Shown: positions 16,526-24,500 of the stretch, piece by piece | Layout of the letters: each line of letters opens with the position of its first letter | How positions within the stretch are numbered: position 1 is the first letter of the stretch | Assembly (NCBI RefSeq): GCF_014127485.1 | Contig: NZ_CP059903.1 | Coordinates: forward strand, 4,090,001 to 4,154,000 | From: Nocardioides dongkuii | Lineage (GTDB): Bacteria > Actinomycetota > Actinomycetes > Propionibacteriales > Nocardioidaceae | Direction: 5' to 3' | DNA length: 64,000 nt | Program-made: the position numbers and the translations under genes | Notes under the pieces: model-generated | The model's input: the letters and a program-made list of their open reading frames with translations, nothing else | What the model was told of the DNA's origin: nothing | Databases searched by the model: none

Positions 16526-16720
16526 CTACTTGGTGAGGCCGTCTTTGACGTCCTTGGCGGCGTCCTTGACGTGCTCGCCGGCGTTCTTCACCGACGCCGA
16601 GGTCTGGTCGGCCTTGCCCTCGGCCTCCAGGCCCGGGTCGTCGCTCGCCTTGCCGGCGTGCTCCTTGCCCTGTCCCTTGAGCTCCTCGCCCTTGTTCTTG
16701 GCCTTGTCCATCATGCCCAT
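16526..16720 (-). CDS. CsbD family protein
   Basis: This 64-residue, Lys/Ala/Asp/Glu-rich hydrophilic protein opens MGMMDKAKNKGEELKGQGKE, the typical CsbD start, and has repeated amphipathic 11-mer-like helices. CsbD proteins are sigma-B or general-stress-induced in Gram-positive bacteria. Their molecular role is unknown, but they may protect macromolecules like LEA proteins. The ATG at 16720 has a GGAGG ribosome site a few bases upstream. Confidence 0.9.
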   Translation of the reverse strand: MGMMDKAKNKGEELKGQGKEHAGKASDDPGLEAEGKADQTSASVKNAGEHVKDAAKDVKDGLTK

Positions 16721-16784
16721 GTGTGGACCTCCTGGTTGGGGTGCTCCCCCGGTAACCGCGGCGGCGGGATGGGAAACGGCACCG

Positions 16785-18212
16785 TCACCGGAAGGACAGG
16801 ACGCCGTCGTCGATCTTGTCGGTGCGGATGGTGCGGACGTCGGTGAGGTAGTTCTGCTTGAGCATCCACGGCGTCCGGTCGCCCTGCTTCGGGAGCCCGT
16901 CGAGCGCGCGGAGGACGTAGCCGGACTGGAAGTCCATGAACGGCCGCTCCCCCACGGACGGGTCCTTCTCCGCGACGAAGCTGGACAGGCCGTGCTGGTC
17001 GAGGTGCTTCAGCACGCGGACGACGTACTCGCCGACCAGGTCGGCCTTGAGCGTCCAGGAGGCGTTGGTGTAGCCGATCGTGTAGATGAAGTTCGGCACG
17101 CCGCTGAGCATCAGCGCCTTGTAGGCCATGGTGTCGCTGAGCTCGACCTTCTCGCCGTCGACCTCGAGCGCGATGCCGCCGAAGGGCAGCAGCTTCAGCC
17201 CGGTGGCGGTCACGATGATGTCGGCCTCGAGCTCCTCGCCCGACGTGAGCCGGATGCCGGTCTCGGTGAACGTCTCGATCGTGTCGGTGACCACCGACGC
17301 CGTGCCCTTGCGCAGCGCCTTGAACAGGTCGCCGTCGGGGACGAAGCAGAGCCGCTGGTCCCAGGGGTCGTACGTCGGCCGGAAGTGCTTGTCGACGTCG
17401 ACGTGCTTGCCGAGCTGCTGCTGGAGCGCGCCGCCGATCATCTTCTTCACCAGCGCCGGCCGGCGGCGGGAGAGCTGGTAGAAGCCGGTCGCGACGAGGA
17501 TGTTCTTCCAGCGGACCAGCGGGTGGCGGACGCGGCCGGGCAGCCGGCGCAGGGCCTTCGCCCACGGGTCGCGGCCCGGCCGGGAGAGGACGTACGTCGG
17601 GGACCGCTGCAGCATCGTGACGTGCTCGGCGGTGTCGGCCATCGCGGGCACGAGCGTGATCGCGGTCGCCCCGCTGCCGATCACGACGACCTTCTTGCCC
17701 GCGTAGTCGAGGTCCTCGGGCCAGTGCTGGGGGTGGATGACCTCGCCCCGGAACCGGTCGGCGCCGGGGAACTCCGGCGCGTGGCCGGCCTCGTAGTCGT
17801 AGTAGCCCGAGCAGCCCCAGAGCAGGTTGGCGGTGATCGGCTCCCGGCCCTCGACCTCGACGGTCCAGCGCTGGGTCGCGGAGTCCCAGCTCGCCCCGGA
17901 CACCCGGTGGTCGTAGCGGATCAGCTCGTCGACGCCGTGCTCGCGGGCGACGGTGCGCACGTAGTCGAGGATCAGCTGCCCGTCGGCGAGGGCGGTGTCG
18001 CTCGGCCACGGCCGCCAGCGGTAGCCGAAGGTGAACATGTCGGAGTCCGAGCGGATGCCGGGGTAGCGGAACAGGTCCCAGGTGCCGCCGCTCACCGACC
18101 GGGCCTCGAGCACCGCGACGCTGCGCTGCGGGTGGTGCACCCGCAGCTGGCAGGCCGCACCGATGCCGGAGAGGCCTGCGCCGATGACAAGGACGTCCAC
18201 GTGCTCGGTCAT
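16785..18212 (-). CDS. Flavin-containing (Baeyer-Villiger type) monooxygenase, EthA-like
   Basis: This 475-residue protein has the FAD Rossmann motif VLVIGAGLSGIGAA, the Baeyer-Villiger fingerprint F-x-G-x3-H-x3-W-P (FRGEVIHPQHWP, near residue 160) and the NADPH motif VVVIGSGATA directly after it. This order and length match class B monooxygenases of the EthA branch, which insert oxygen next to ketones and oxidise thioamides. It would use NADPH and O2 in the cytoplasm. A 25-bp dyad overlaps its promoter region and a TAGGAT box lies 6 nt before the ATG. EthA genes are often TetR-controlled, but no TetR gene is adjacent here. Confidence 0.93.
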   Translation of the reverse strand: MTEHVDVLVIGAGLSGIGAACQLRVHHPQRSVAVLEARSVSGGTWDLFRYPGIRSDSDMFTFGYRWRPWPSDTALADGQLILDYVRTVAREHGVDELIRYDHRVSGASWDSATQRWTVEVEGREPITANLLWGCSGYYDYEAGHAPEFPGADRFRGEVIHPQHWPEDLDYAGKKVVVIGSGATAITLVPAMADTAEHVTMLQRSPTYVLSRPGRDPWAKALRRLPGRVRHPLVRWKNILVATGFYQLSRRRPALVKKMIGGALQQQLGKHVDVDKHFRPTYDPWDQRLCFVPDGDLFKALRKGTASVVTDTIETFTETGIRLTSGEELEADIIVTATGLKLLPFGGIALEVDGEKVELSDTMAYKALMLSGVPNFIYTIGYTNASWTLKADLVGEYVVRVLKHLDQHGLSSFVAEKDPSVGERPFMDFQSGYVLRALDGLPKQGDRTPWMLKQNYLTDVRTIRTDKIDDGVLSFR

Positions 18213-18228
18213 GCCGCGATCCTAGCCG

Positions 18229-18253
18229 CGCTATTGACGATTGTTCAATAGCG
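18229..18253 (-). promoter_or_regulatory. TetR-type operator upstream of the EthA-like gene
   Basis: CGCTATTGA (18229-18237) and TCAATAGCG (18245-18253) are perfect 9-bp arms around a 7-bp spacer. The dyad is AT-rich against its surroundings and ends 17 bp before the monooxygenase start, immediately upstream of the TAGGAT box at 18224-18219. It abuts the stop codon of the gene upstream. A TetR-family dimer is the likely reader, encoded elsewhere. Confidence 0.6.
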
Positions 18254-18793
18254 TCAACGGGGGGTCAGGTCGACCGTCACCAGCACCTTGGTCGTGCGGA
18301 CCACGTTCCGCCAGCGCCCGGCCGAGGTCGAGCTCACGCTCGGGAGGACGTCGTACGACGTGCCGGCGGTGAGCCCGCCGACCAGGAAGCGCAGCGTGGC
18401 GGTGCCACGGCGGGCCGGTGCCAGCGGCAGCGTTCCCGGACGGACCGTGAGCCCGTCTCCGGACGTGCCGGCCTCCCGCACGGCGACCGCAGCCGCGAAC
18501 GGCCCCGGCCCCTTCGTGCGGTAGGCGAAGGAGACCGTCACGACGGCGTCGTACCGCCCCGCCTCGTCGGGCACCTCCACGACGACCGGGTCGACCTCCG
18601 CGATGGCGCCGTAGTCGCTGCCGTAGGTGGCCGCCGGACCCTCGCGGAGGTAGCCGTGGGCGCGCTCGACGGCGGCCGGCGTCGGGTCGGCGGTGGTCGG
18701 CGCGGGGCCCGGCAGCACGCCGGCGACGGCCGCGCCGCCGAGGACCAGCGAGGAGGCGACGGCGAGCGGCAGCAGCAGTCGTGAGGGGGTCAT
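18254..18793 (-). CDS. Secreted hypothetical protein
   Basis: This 179-residue protein has a clear signal peptide (MTPSRLLLPLAVASSLVLGGAA, cleavage near residue 24) and a Pro/Thr linker. A beta-rich domain with VVTVSFAYRTKGPGPF and TATLRFLVGGLTAGTSYDVLP follows, resembling an Ig or Fn-III fold. No family was recognised and there are no Cys residues. TACCGT lies 6 nt before the ATG, so the transcript is probably leaderless. It precedes the EthA-like gene on the same strand, but a promoter and operator between them suggest separate control. Confidence 0.7.
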   Translation of the reverse strand: MTPSRLLLPLAVASSLVLGGAAVAGVLPGPAPTTADPTPAAVERAHGYLREGPAATYGSDYGAIAEVDPVVVEVPDEAGRYDAVVTVSFAYRTKGPGPFAAAVAVREAGTSGDGLTVRPGTLPLAPARRGTATLRFLVGGLTAGTSYDVLPSVSSTSAGRWRNVVRTTKVLVTVDLTPR

Positions 18794-18822
18794 GCCCCGA
18801 CGGTAGGCCCGGCGAGGGCCGC

Positions 18823-19554
18823 TCAGGTGGCGAACAGCTCGACGAACCGGGCGAGCATCCGCGGCGGCTCGTTGACCGTCGCCTCCCGGGCGCGGGCGAT
18901 CAGCTCGTCGGCGCCGCCCGGCTCGAAGTACCCGTAGTGGCGGTAGACGTCGATCCGCGTGCAGATGCCCTCGAGGTCGAGCTCGGGGTGGAACTGGGTG
19001 GCGTAGACGTGCTCGCCGATCCGGAACGCCTGCACCGGGCAGCCGGCGCTCGAGGCGAGCAGCACGGCGCCGGTGGGCAGCCGCGAGACGGCCTCCTTGT
19101 GGCCCAGGAACGCGTCGAACTCCTCGGGCAGCACGCCGGTCAGCCGGTCGGCGCGACCCTCCTCGGTCAGGGTGATCGTGGTGGCGCCGATCGGCTCGGC
19201 GTACGTCCGGTCGACGACGCCGCCGGCCAGGCCCCCGAGCGTGCCGATGCCGTAGCAGGCGCCGAGGAACGGGAAGTCCCGCGCGACGACCTCCTCGGCC
19301 AGCCCGCGCAGCTCGGCCTCGACCCGCTGCTGGGCCGGGCTCTTGGCCTCCAGAGGGTCGCTGACGTTGAACGGCCCGCCGCCGAGGACGATCCCCGACC
19401 AGTCGTCGAGGTCGATCGGGCCGAGCTCGTCGCGCTCGAGCCGCACGCGGCGTACGTCGCGCTCGTCGAGGCCCGAGAAGCGCAGGACGGCGCCGTACTC
19501 GCCGTCGGCGGCGAGGTCCTCCGCGCGGGTGCCGAGGAAGAGGAACGGCTTCAT
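18823..19554 (-). CDS. Class I glutamine amidotransferase (GMP-synthase-like, YfeJ type)
   Basis: This 243-residue protein has the amidotransferase triad: the nucleophile Cys in LGACYGIGTLGG (near residue 99) and the His/Glu pair in TQFHPELD (near 184). An oxyanion strand GIVLGGGPFNVSDP precedes the Cys. It lacks the synthase domains of GuaA, so it is a stand-alone GMP-synthase-like amidotransferase or gamma-glutamyl hydrolase. The ATG at 19554 overlaps the stop of the CoA-transferase gene by 4 bp (ATGA), an odd functional pairing. Confidence 0.88.
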   Translation of the reverse strand: MKPFLFLGTRAEDLAADGEYGAVLRFSGLDERDVRRVRLERDELGPIDLDDWSGIVLGGGPFNVSDPLEAKSPAQQRVEAELRGLAEEVVARDFPFLGACYGIGTLGGLAGGVVDRTYAEPIGATTITLTEEGRADRLTGVLPEEFDAFLGHKEAVSRLPTGAVLLASSAGCPVQAFRIGEHVYATQFHPELDLEGICTRIDVYRHYGYFEPGGADELIARAREATVNEPPRMLARFVELFAT

Positions 19555-20735
19555 CGGCTGCACGGTCTCACGCCTGGACGGCGCCCGCGGGCGACCAGCC
19601 CGTCGACGTCGCCGATCCCCCACGCGGCGAGCGCGGCCCGGGTGTCGGCCCCGGCCTCGGGGGACGGCGGGGTGGTCAGCGTGGGCGCGGTGCGGGAGAA
19701 GCGCGGCGCCGGCATCGGCTGCAGCAGGTCGTCCTTGGTCACGAACACCTCGCGCGCCTGGAGGTGCGGGTGCTTCGCGGCCTCGCTGAGCGGCAGGATC
19801 CCCGCGACGCAGGCGTCGGTGCCCTCGAAGACCTCGACCCACTCCGCCTGCGTGCGGGTGCGGAAGGTGTCGGCGAACAGTGCCCGCATCTCGTCGTACC
19901 GCTCCAGCTCGAACTGGCCCGGCACCACGTCCTTGACCCCGAGGAGGGTCACGAACGCGTCGAAGAACTGCGGCTCGAGCGCGCCCACCGACATGTGCCG
20001 GCCGTCGCTGGTCTCGTAGATGTCGTAGAACGGCGACCCGCCGTCGAGCAGGTTGGTCGCGCGCTCCTCGCTGAACGTGCCGGCGCCGACGAAGGCCGCC
20101 GTCATCGCGTTGAGGTGGGCGGTGCCGTCGACGATCGCGGCGTCCACGACCTGACCCTTGCCGCTCAGGCGCGCCTCGAGGAGGGCGGCGAGGATGCCGA
20201 TGACGAGGTACGTCGAGCCGCCGCCGAAGTCGCCGAGCAGGTTGGTCGGGAAGTGCGGGCGGCTCTTGTCCTGGCCGAGGCCGTAGAGCGCGCCGGTGAT
20301 GGCGATGTAGTTCATGTCGTGGCCGGCGGCCTGCGCCAGCGGGCCGTCCTGCCCCCAGCCGGTCATCCGGCCGTAGACGAGCCGCTCGTTGACCGCCGCG
20401 CAGTCCTCGGGGCCGAGGCCGAGCCGCTCGGTGACGCCCGGGCGCATCCCCTCGACGAGGACGTCGGCGCCGCGCACCAGCTCCAGCACGGTGGCGACCG
20501 CCTCGGGGTCCTTGAGGTTCATCGCGACGCTGGGCCGGCCGCGGTTCAGCAGGTTCTGCGCGCCGCCCGCGAGCACCTGCCCGCCGGGGCGCTCCACCCG
20601 GATCACGTCGGCGCCCAGGTCGGCCAGGATCATGCAGGCGTGCGGGCCCGGCCCGATCCCCGCGATCTCCACGACCTTCACGCCCCGCAGGGGTCCGGTG
20701 CCCTGGCCGAGCTCGTACGTCTCCGTCTCCGTCAT
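19551..20735 (-). CDS. CoA transferase / alpha-methylacyl-CoA racemase family (CaiB/BaiF)
   Basis: This 394-residue class III CoA-transferase-fold protein has LRGVKVVEIAGIGPGPHACMILADLGADVIRVERPGG at the N-terminus. It also has the racemase catalytic residues: His in AGHDMNYIAITGAL (near 126) and Asp in LLGDFGGG (near 156). These mark it as alpha-methylacyl-CoA racemase (AMACR/Mcr), which epimerises 2-methylacyl-CoA for beta-oxidation of branched chains and sterol side chains. The start at 20735 is preferred because CATGAT lies 7 nt upstream; 20747 is possible. Directly upstream is the same dyad as in the fadA promoter. Confidence 0.93.
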   Translation of the reverse strand: MTETETYELGQGTGPLRGVKVVEIAGIGPGPHACMILADLGADVIRVERPGGQVLAGGAQNLLNRGRPSVAMNLKDPEAVATVLELVRGADVLVEGMRPGVTERLGLGPEDCAAVNERLVYGRMTGWGQDGPLAQAAGHDMNYIAITGALYGLGQDKSRPHFPTNLLGDFGGGSTYLVIGILAALLEARLSGKGQVVDAAIVDGTAHLNAMTAAFVGAGTFSEERATNLLDGGSPFYDIYETSDGRHMSVGALEPQFFDAFVTLLGVKDVVPGQFELERYDEMRALFADTFRTRTQAEWVEVFEGTDACVAGILPLSEAAKHPHLQAREVFVTKDDLLQPMPAPRFSRTAPTLTTPPSPEAGADTRAALAAWGIGDVDGLVARGRRPGVRPCSR

Positions 20736-20742
20736 GCCGCCG

Positions 20743-20763
20743 ATCATGACACCATCGCTGTCA
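20743..20763 (-). promoter_or_regulatory. MerR-type operator and -10 box of the CoA-transferase gene
   Basis: TGACACC (20747-20753) and TGTCAC (20759-20764) reproduce the fadA operator at 12475-12492 in 14 of 18 positions, with the same spacing and orientation. CATGAT (20748-20743) sits where a -10 box is expected, 7 nt before the ATG. Shared control by the MerR protein at 12556 is inferred. Confidence 0.55.
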
Positions 20764-20797
20764 CGTTCGCAGGGGTGTCCGCGGCCCGGGGGCGCCC

Positions 20798-20845
20798 GGA
20801 CGTCATACGACGTGGTCGCGACAGCCGCCGACTCGTATGACGTCC
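20798..20845. terminator. 13-bp inverted repeat after the CoA-transferase promoter
   Basis: GGACGTCATACGA (20798-20810) is perfectly complementary to 20833-20845, with a 22-nt loop. It lies between the amino-acid ABC operon end (20862) and the CoA-transferase start, on the 3' side of the ABC operon, so it could terminate that operon. The long loop also allows an operator reading. Confidence 0.5.
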
Positions 20846-20861
20846 CGGCCGCCCGCCGCGG

Positions 20862-21599
20862 TCAGCTCGGCAGCACCCGGCGCAGGAACTGCCGGGTCCG
20901 CTCCTCGCGGGGGGCCAGGAACAGCTGCTCGGGCGGGCCCTGCTCGAGGATCCGGCCCTCGTGCAGGAAGCACACGGTGGTGGCGAGCTCGCTGGCGAAC
21001 GCCATCTCGTGCGTGGCGAGCACCATCGTCATCCCTGCCTCCGCCTCGGCGCGGACGATCGCCAGCACCTCGCCGACGAGCTCGGGGTCCAGCGCGGCGG
21101 TGATCTCGTCGAGCAGCAGCACCGAGGGGCGCGTGCAGAGCGCGCGCACCAGGGCGGCGCGCTGCTGCTGGCCGCCGGAGAGCCGGTCGGGGTGCTGGTC
21201 GGCGTGCCCGGCGAGGCCGAACCGGGACAGCAGCTCCCGGGCGCGGTCCTCCGCCTCGCGCTGGGGTACGCCGTGCACCCGGCGCGGCGCGAGGGTGCAG
21301 TTGTCGAGGACCGTCAGGTGCGGGAACAGGTTGTAGGCCTGGAAGACCATCCCGATCCGCTGGCGCACCGCGCGGACGTCGACCTTCGGGTCGGACACCT
21401 CGCGCCCCTCGAGCCGGATGACGCCGTCGTCGATCTCCTCGAGCAGGTTCAGGCAACGCAGCAGCGTCGACTTCCCCGACCCGGACGCCCCGATCAGGCA
21501 GACCACGTCGTGGGGCTGCACCGTCAGCGAGACGTCCTGCAGCACCACGCGGTCGCCGTAGGACTTGCGCAGCCCCTCGACCTCCAGCAGCGCGCTCAC
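20862..21599 (-). CDS. Amino-acid ABC transporter ATP-binding protein
   Basis: This 245-residue ATPase of the polar amino-acid (GlnQ/HisP) type has Walker A GASGSGKST, Q-loop MVFQAYNLFPHLTVL, signature LSGGQQQR, Walker B LLLDEITAALDPELVGEVL and switch His in ATHEMAFA. The DEITAALDPE block is close to the GlnQ consensus DEPTSALDPE, but Pro is replaced by Ile. The GTG start at 21599 overlaps the permease stop (GTGA). It energises uptake with the permease and lipoprotein encoded upstream. Confidence 0.95.
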   Translation of the reverse strand: MSALLEVEGLRKSYGDRVVLQDVSLTVQPHDVVCLIGASGSGKSTLLRCLNLLEEIDDGVIRLEGREVSDPKVDVRAVRQRIGMVFQAYNLFPHLTVLDNCTLAPRRVHGVPQREAEDRARELLSRFGLAGHADQHPDRLSGGQQQRAALVRALCTRPSVLLLDEITAALDPELVGEVLAIVRAEAEAGMTMVLATHEMAFASELATTVCFLHEGRILEQGPPEQLFLAPREERTRQFLRRVLPS

Positions 21600-22444
21600 A
21601 GTGCCCCCGCCCGCTCGCGCTCGAGCCAGCGCCGCTGCAGCCAATCGGTGTAGCGCGCCAGCGGCACCGTCATCACGATGAAGAAGCACGCGGCGACGAC
21701 GATCGGCGTGTAGTTGAAGTTGTAGCCGCCGTAGTTCCGCGCGGCGTACAGCGCGTCCAGGATGCCGACCGAGGAGACCAGGGCGGTGTCCTTCTGCAGC
21801 GACACGAAGTCGTTGAGCAGGGGCGGTACGACGCGGCGCACCGCCTGCGGGACCACGACGAAACGCAGCGTCTGGGCGCGGCTGAGCCCGAGCGCGGAGG
21901 CGCTGTTGACCTGCGAGGGATGGATCGAGTCGATGCCGGCGCGGAACACCTCGGCCACGTAGGCGACGTAGGACATCACCAGGGCGACGCCGGCCCAGAA
22001 CAGCAGGCTGGTCGTCAGCCCCTGCAGCTCCAGCGCCGGTACGCCGAAGGCGAGCAGCGCCACCAGCAGCAGGGTCGGGATGCCGCGGACGACGTCGGTG
22101 TAGACGACGGCGAGCAGCCGCAGCGGCACCAGCCACGGCGACCGGGCGGTGCGGGCGAGGGCCACCGCGAGCGCGAACACCAGGATGATCGGCTGGCAGA
22201 TCAAGAAGAGCTGGACGTTGATCCAGAACCCCTTCGCCACCTCGTCGAAGGACTCCCGGGCGTGGAAGCCGTCGAAGAACAGCGCCTGCACCCGCGGCCA
22301 CCCGGGCGACGAGAGGACGCCGACGGCGAGCGCGCCGACGAGCACGACCGTGGCCCCGGTGGCGACCAGGACGCCGCGCCGCCGCAGCGTGCGCCGTACC
22401 TCGCGGCGCTCGAGCTCCCGGGCGCTGGGCTGCCAGTCGCTCAC
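21596..22444 (-). CDS. Amino-acid ABC transporter permease
   Basis: This 282-residue inner-membrane protein has an N-terminal cytoplasmic Arg-rich stretch and one extra helix (VATGATVVLVGALAVGVL). The HisM/GlnP-type transport domain follows, with the EAA loop near residue 175 (EVFRAGIDSIHPSQVNSASALGLS). The VRGIPTLLLVALLAFG motif is diagnostic of polar amino-acid permeases. It starts with GTG at 22444, overlapping the binding-protein stop as GTGA. Confidence 0.95.
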   Translation of the reverse strand: MSDWQPSARELERREVRRTLRRRGVLVATGATVVLVGALAVGVLSSPGWPRVQALFFDGFHARESFDEVAKGFWINVQLFLICQPIILVFALAVALARTARSPWLVPLRLLAVVYTDVVRGIPTLLLVALLAFGVPALELQGLTTSLLFWAGVALVMSYVAYVAEVFRAGIDSIHPSQVNSASALGLSRAQTLRFVVVPQAVRRVVPPLLNDFVSLQKDTALVSSVGILDALYAARNYGGYNFNYTPIVVAACFFIVMTVPLARYTDWLQRRWLERERAGAL

Positions 22445-23289
22445 TGGAGCTCGGGCACGTCCACGACGTCGGAGAGCCACTCCTGCTCGATCTGCTCCAG
22501 CGTGCCGTCCTCGCGGAGGGTGGCGAGCGCCTCGTTCACGCACGGCACCAGCTTGCTGTCCTTCTCGAAGAGCATCCCGAACTCCTCGGTCTCCGAGGTC
22601 TCCGGCTGGAACTGGCCGACGATCGTGCTGTCCTCGATCTCGACCGCGGAGATGTAGAACGCCGTGGGCAGGTCGGCGAGGATCGCGTCGACCTGGCCGT
22701 TGAGCAGCGCCTGCTTGGCGGCATTGGTGTCCTCGAAGACCAGCGGGTCGGTCTCGGGCGCGATCACGTCGGTGATGGCGGTGAGCGAGGTGGTGGCGGT
22801 CTGCGCGCCGAGCTTGAGGCCGGCGAGGTCCTCGAGCGAGGTCGCGTCCGCGGCCTCGGAGCCGTTGAGCGCGATCACGGCCTGCGCGGCCTGGTAGTAG
22901 CCGTCGGAGAAGTCGACGACCTTGGCCCGCTTCTCCGAGATCGAGATCTGGTTGATGTCGAAGTCGAAGTCCTTCGCACCCGGCTTGTAGGAGGTGTTGA
23001 ACGGCACCGTCACCCACTCGAGCTGGTCGGCGGAGAAGCCGAGCTCCTCGGCGACGGCGTACGCCACGGCCGACTCGAAGCCCTCGCCGTTGGTGGGGTC
23101 GTCGCCGACGAACCAGGGCTCGTACGCCGGGGAGTCGGTGCCGACGGTCAGCGTCCCGGGGGTGACCAGCGGCAGCGCGTCGGTGGCGCAGGCGTCCGCG
23201 GCGGTCTCCGGCTCCTCGTCGTCGACCGGGGCGCACGCCGCGGCGGCGAGCAGGAGCGGGACGGCGAGGGCGGTACGGCGCAGGCGCAT
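22441..23289 (-). CDS. Amino-acid ABC transporter substrate-binding lipoprotein
   Basis: This 282-residue protein has a lipoprotein signal (LLLAAAAC, Cys near residue 20) and an SBP_bac_3 fold: LTVGTDSPAYEPWFV, GFESAVAYAVAEELGF, FDFDINQISISEKRAKVVDFSDGYY. The FD-I-x5-R-x3-DFS pattern is the ligand-binding block of polar amino-acid binding proteins. The ligand itself cannot be read. TACGAT lies 6 nt before the ATG, so it is probably leaderless. It is the first gene of the SBP-permease-ATPase operon. Confidence 0.94.
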   Translation of the reverse strand: MRLRRTALAVPLLLAAAACAPVDDEEPETAADACATDALPLVTPGTLTVGTDSPAYEPWFVGDDPTNGEGFESAVAYAVAEELGFSADQLEWVTVPFNTSYKPGAKDFDFDINQISISEKRAKVVDFSDGYYQAAQAVIALNGSEAADATSLEDLAGLKLGAQTATTSLTAITDVIAPETDPLVFEDTNAAKQALLNGQVDAILADLPTAFYISAVEIEDSTIVGQFQPETSETEEFGMLFEKDSKLVPCVNEALATLREDGTLEQIEQEWLSDVVDVPELQ

Positions 23290-23395
23290 GGTCGAATCGT
23301 AGGCACCCGGGAGCCCCTGCCGCCGCCCATCTCGCCCAGCTCCGGCCGACGTGAGCAGCGCCACTCCTTCGCCCGGCTCGGCTAGCGTCGCCAGG

Positions 23396-24490
23396 GTGAT
23401 CCGCGACCTGAGCGACGACGAGGCCCGGGCGGCGCTGCCGCTGAAGTGGGGCGAGGTCGGGCCGGGGGTGATCCCGGCCTGGGTGGCGGAGATGGACTAC
23501 GCGGTCGCACCGGCGATCCTGGACGCCGTGGGCGAGGCCGTGCGCCGGGGCACGACCGGCTACCCGCCCTTCGGCGACCTCGGCCTGGGCGCGGCCTTCG
23601 CCGGCTTCGCGGGCCGGCACTGGGGCTGGGCCCCGGACCCGGCGACCTCGGTCGTGGTGAGCGACGTCGTCGGCGGCCTGCGGCTGGCGCTGGAGGTGCT
23701 CGCCCCGCCGGGGCCGGTGGTGGTGCCGCTGCCGTGCTACCCGCCGTTCCTCCAGGTGGTCGAGGTCGTCGGCCGCGAGGCGGTGACCGTGCCCTCGCTC
23801 GACCTGGCCGCGGTGGCCGACGCCCTGGCGGGCGGGGCGCGCACGATCCTGCTCTGCAACCCGCACAACCCGCTGGGCACGGTCCCGACCCGGGCCGAGC
23901 TGGAGGCGCTGCGCGACGTGGCCCGGCGGTACGACGCCCTGGTCGTCAGCGACGAGATCCACGGCCCGCTGACCCTGCCCGGGGCCGCGTTCACGCCGTA
24001 CGCCGTCGTCGACCCCGGGGCCACGATCGTCACCAGCCACTCGAAGACCTTCGGCACCGCCGGGCTGCACTGCGCCCAGGTGCTCACCCCCGACCACGAG
24101 CGGCTGCGCGCGGTCCCGCACGTGCAGAACCTCGGCTTCTCGCCGCTCGGCATCATCGCCGGCCTGGCCGCCTGGACGCGCACGGACGACTGGCTGGCCG
24201 CGCTGCGCGAGCGGCTCGCCGGACAGGTCGCGCTGCTGGGCGAGCTGCTCGCCGACCAGCTGCCCGACGCGCGCTGGACCCCGCCGTCGGCGACGTACCT
24301 CGCCTGGCTGGACCTGCGGGCGTACGGCGTCGACGACCCGGCCGCCGCGGCGCTGCCGCACGGCGTACGACTCGCGCCGGGGCAGGACTACCACCCCGCG
24401 CTCCCCGGCCACGTGCGGCTGAACTTCGCGACCTCCGCGGACCGGCTGGCCGCGATCGTGGAGCGGCTCGCGGCGGCGCTGCGGACGTAG
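23396..24490 (+). CDS. MalY/PatB family aminotransferase (cystathionine beta-lyase type)
   Basis: This 364-residue fold-type I PLP enzyme has KWGEVGPGVIPAWVAEMDYAVAP, the MalY/PatB N-terminus. It also has LLCNPHNPLGTV (the Asn of the NPHNP motif), VVSDEIHGPL (PLP-contacting Asp) and SHSKTFGTAGLHCAQ (Schiff-base Lys in SKTF). It should split cystathionine or related C-S bonds in the cytoplasm. I start it at GTG 23396 because TAGCGT lies 7 nt upstream; a frame from 23351 would add 15 residues. It diverges from the amino-acid transporter, which might supply sulfur amino acids, but that is an inference. Confidence 0.93.
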   Translation: MIRDLSDDEARAALPLKWGEVGPGVIPAWVAEMDYAVAPAILDAVGEAVRRGTTGYPPFGDLGLGAAFAGFAGRHWGWAPDPATSVVVSDVVGGLRLALEVLAPPGPVVVPLPCYPPFLQVVEVVGREAVTVPSLDLAAVADALAGGARTILLCNPHNPLGTVPTRAELEALRDVARRYDALVVSDEIHGPLTLPGAAFTPYAVVDPGATIVTSHSKTFGTAGLHCAQVLTPDHERLRAVPHVQNLGFSPLGIIAGLAAWTRTDDWLAALRERLAGQVALLGELLADQLPDARWTPPSATYLAWLDLRAYGVDDPAAAALPHGVRLAPGQDYHPALPGHVRLNFATSADRLAAIVERLAAALRT

Positions 24491-24500
24491 GGCCGCGGCG

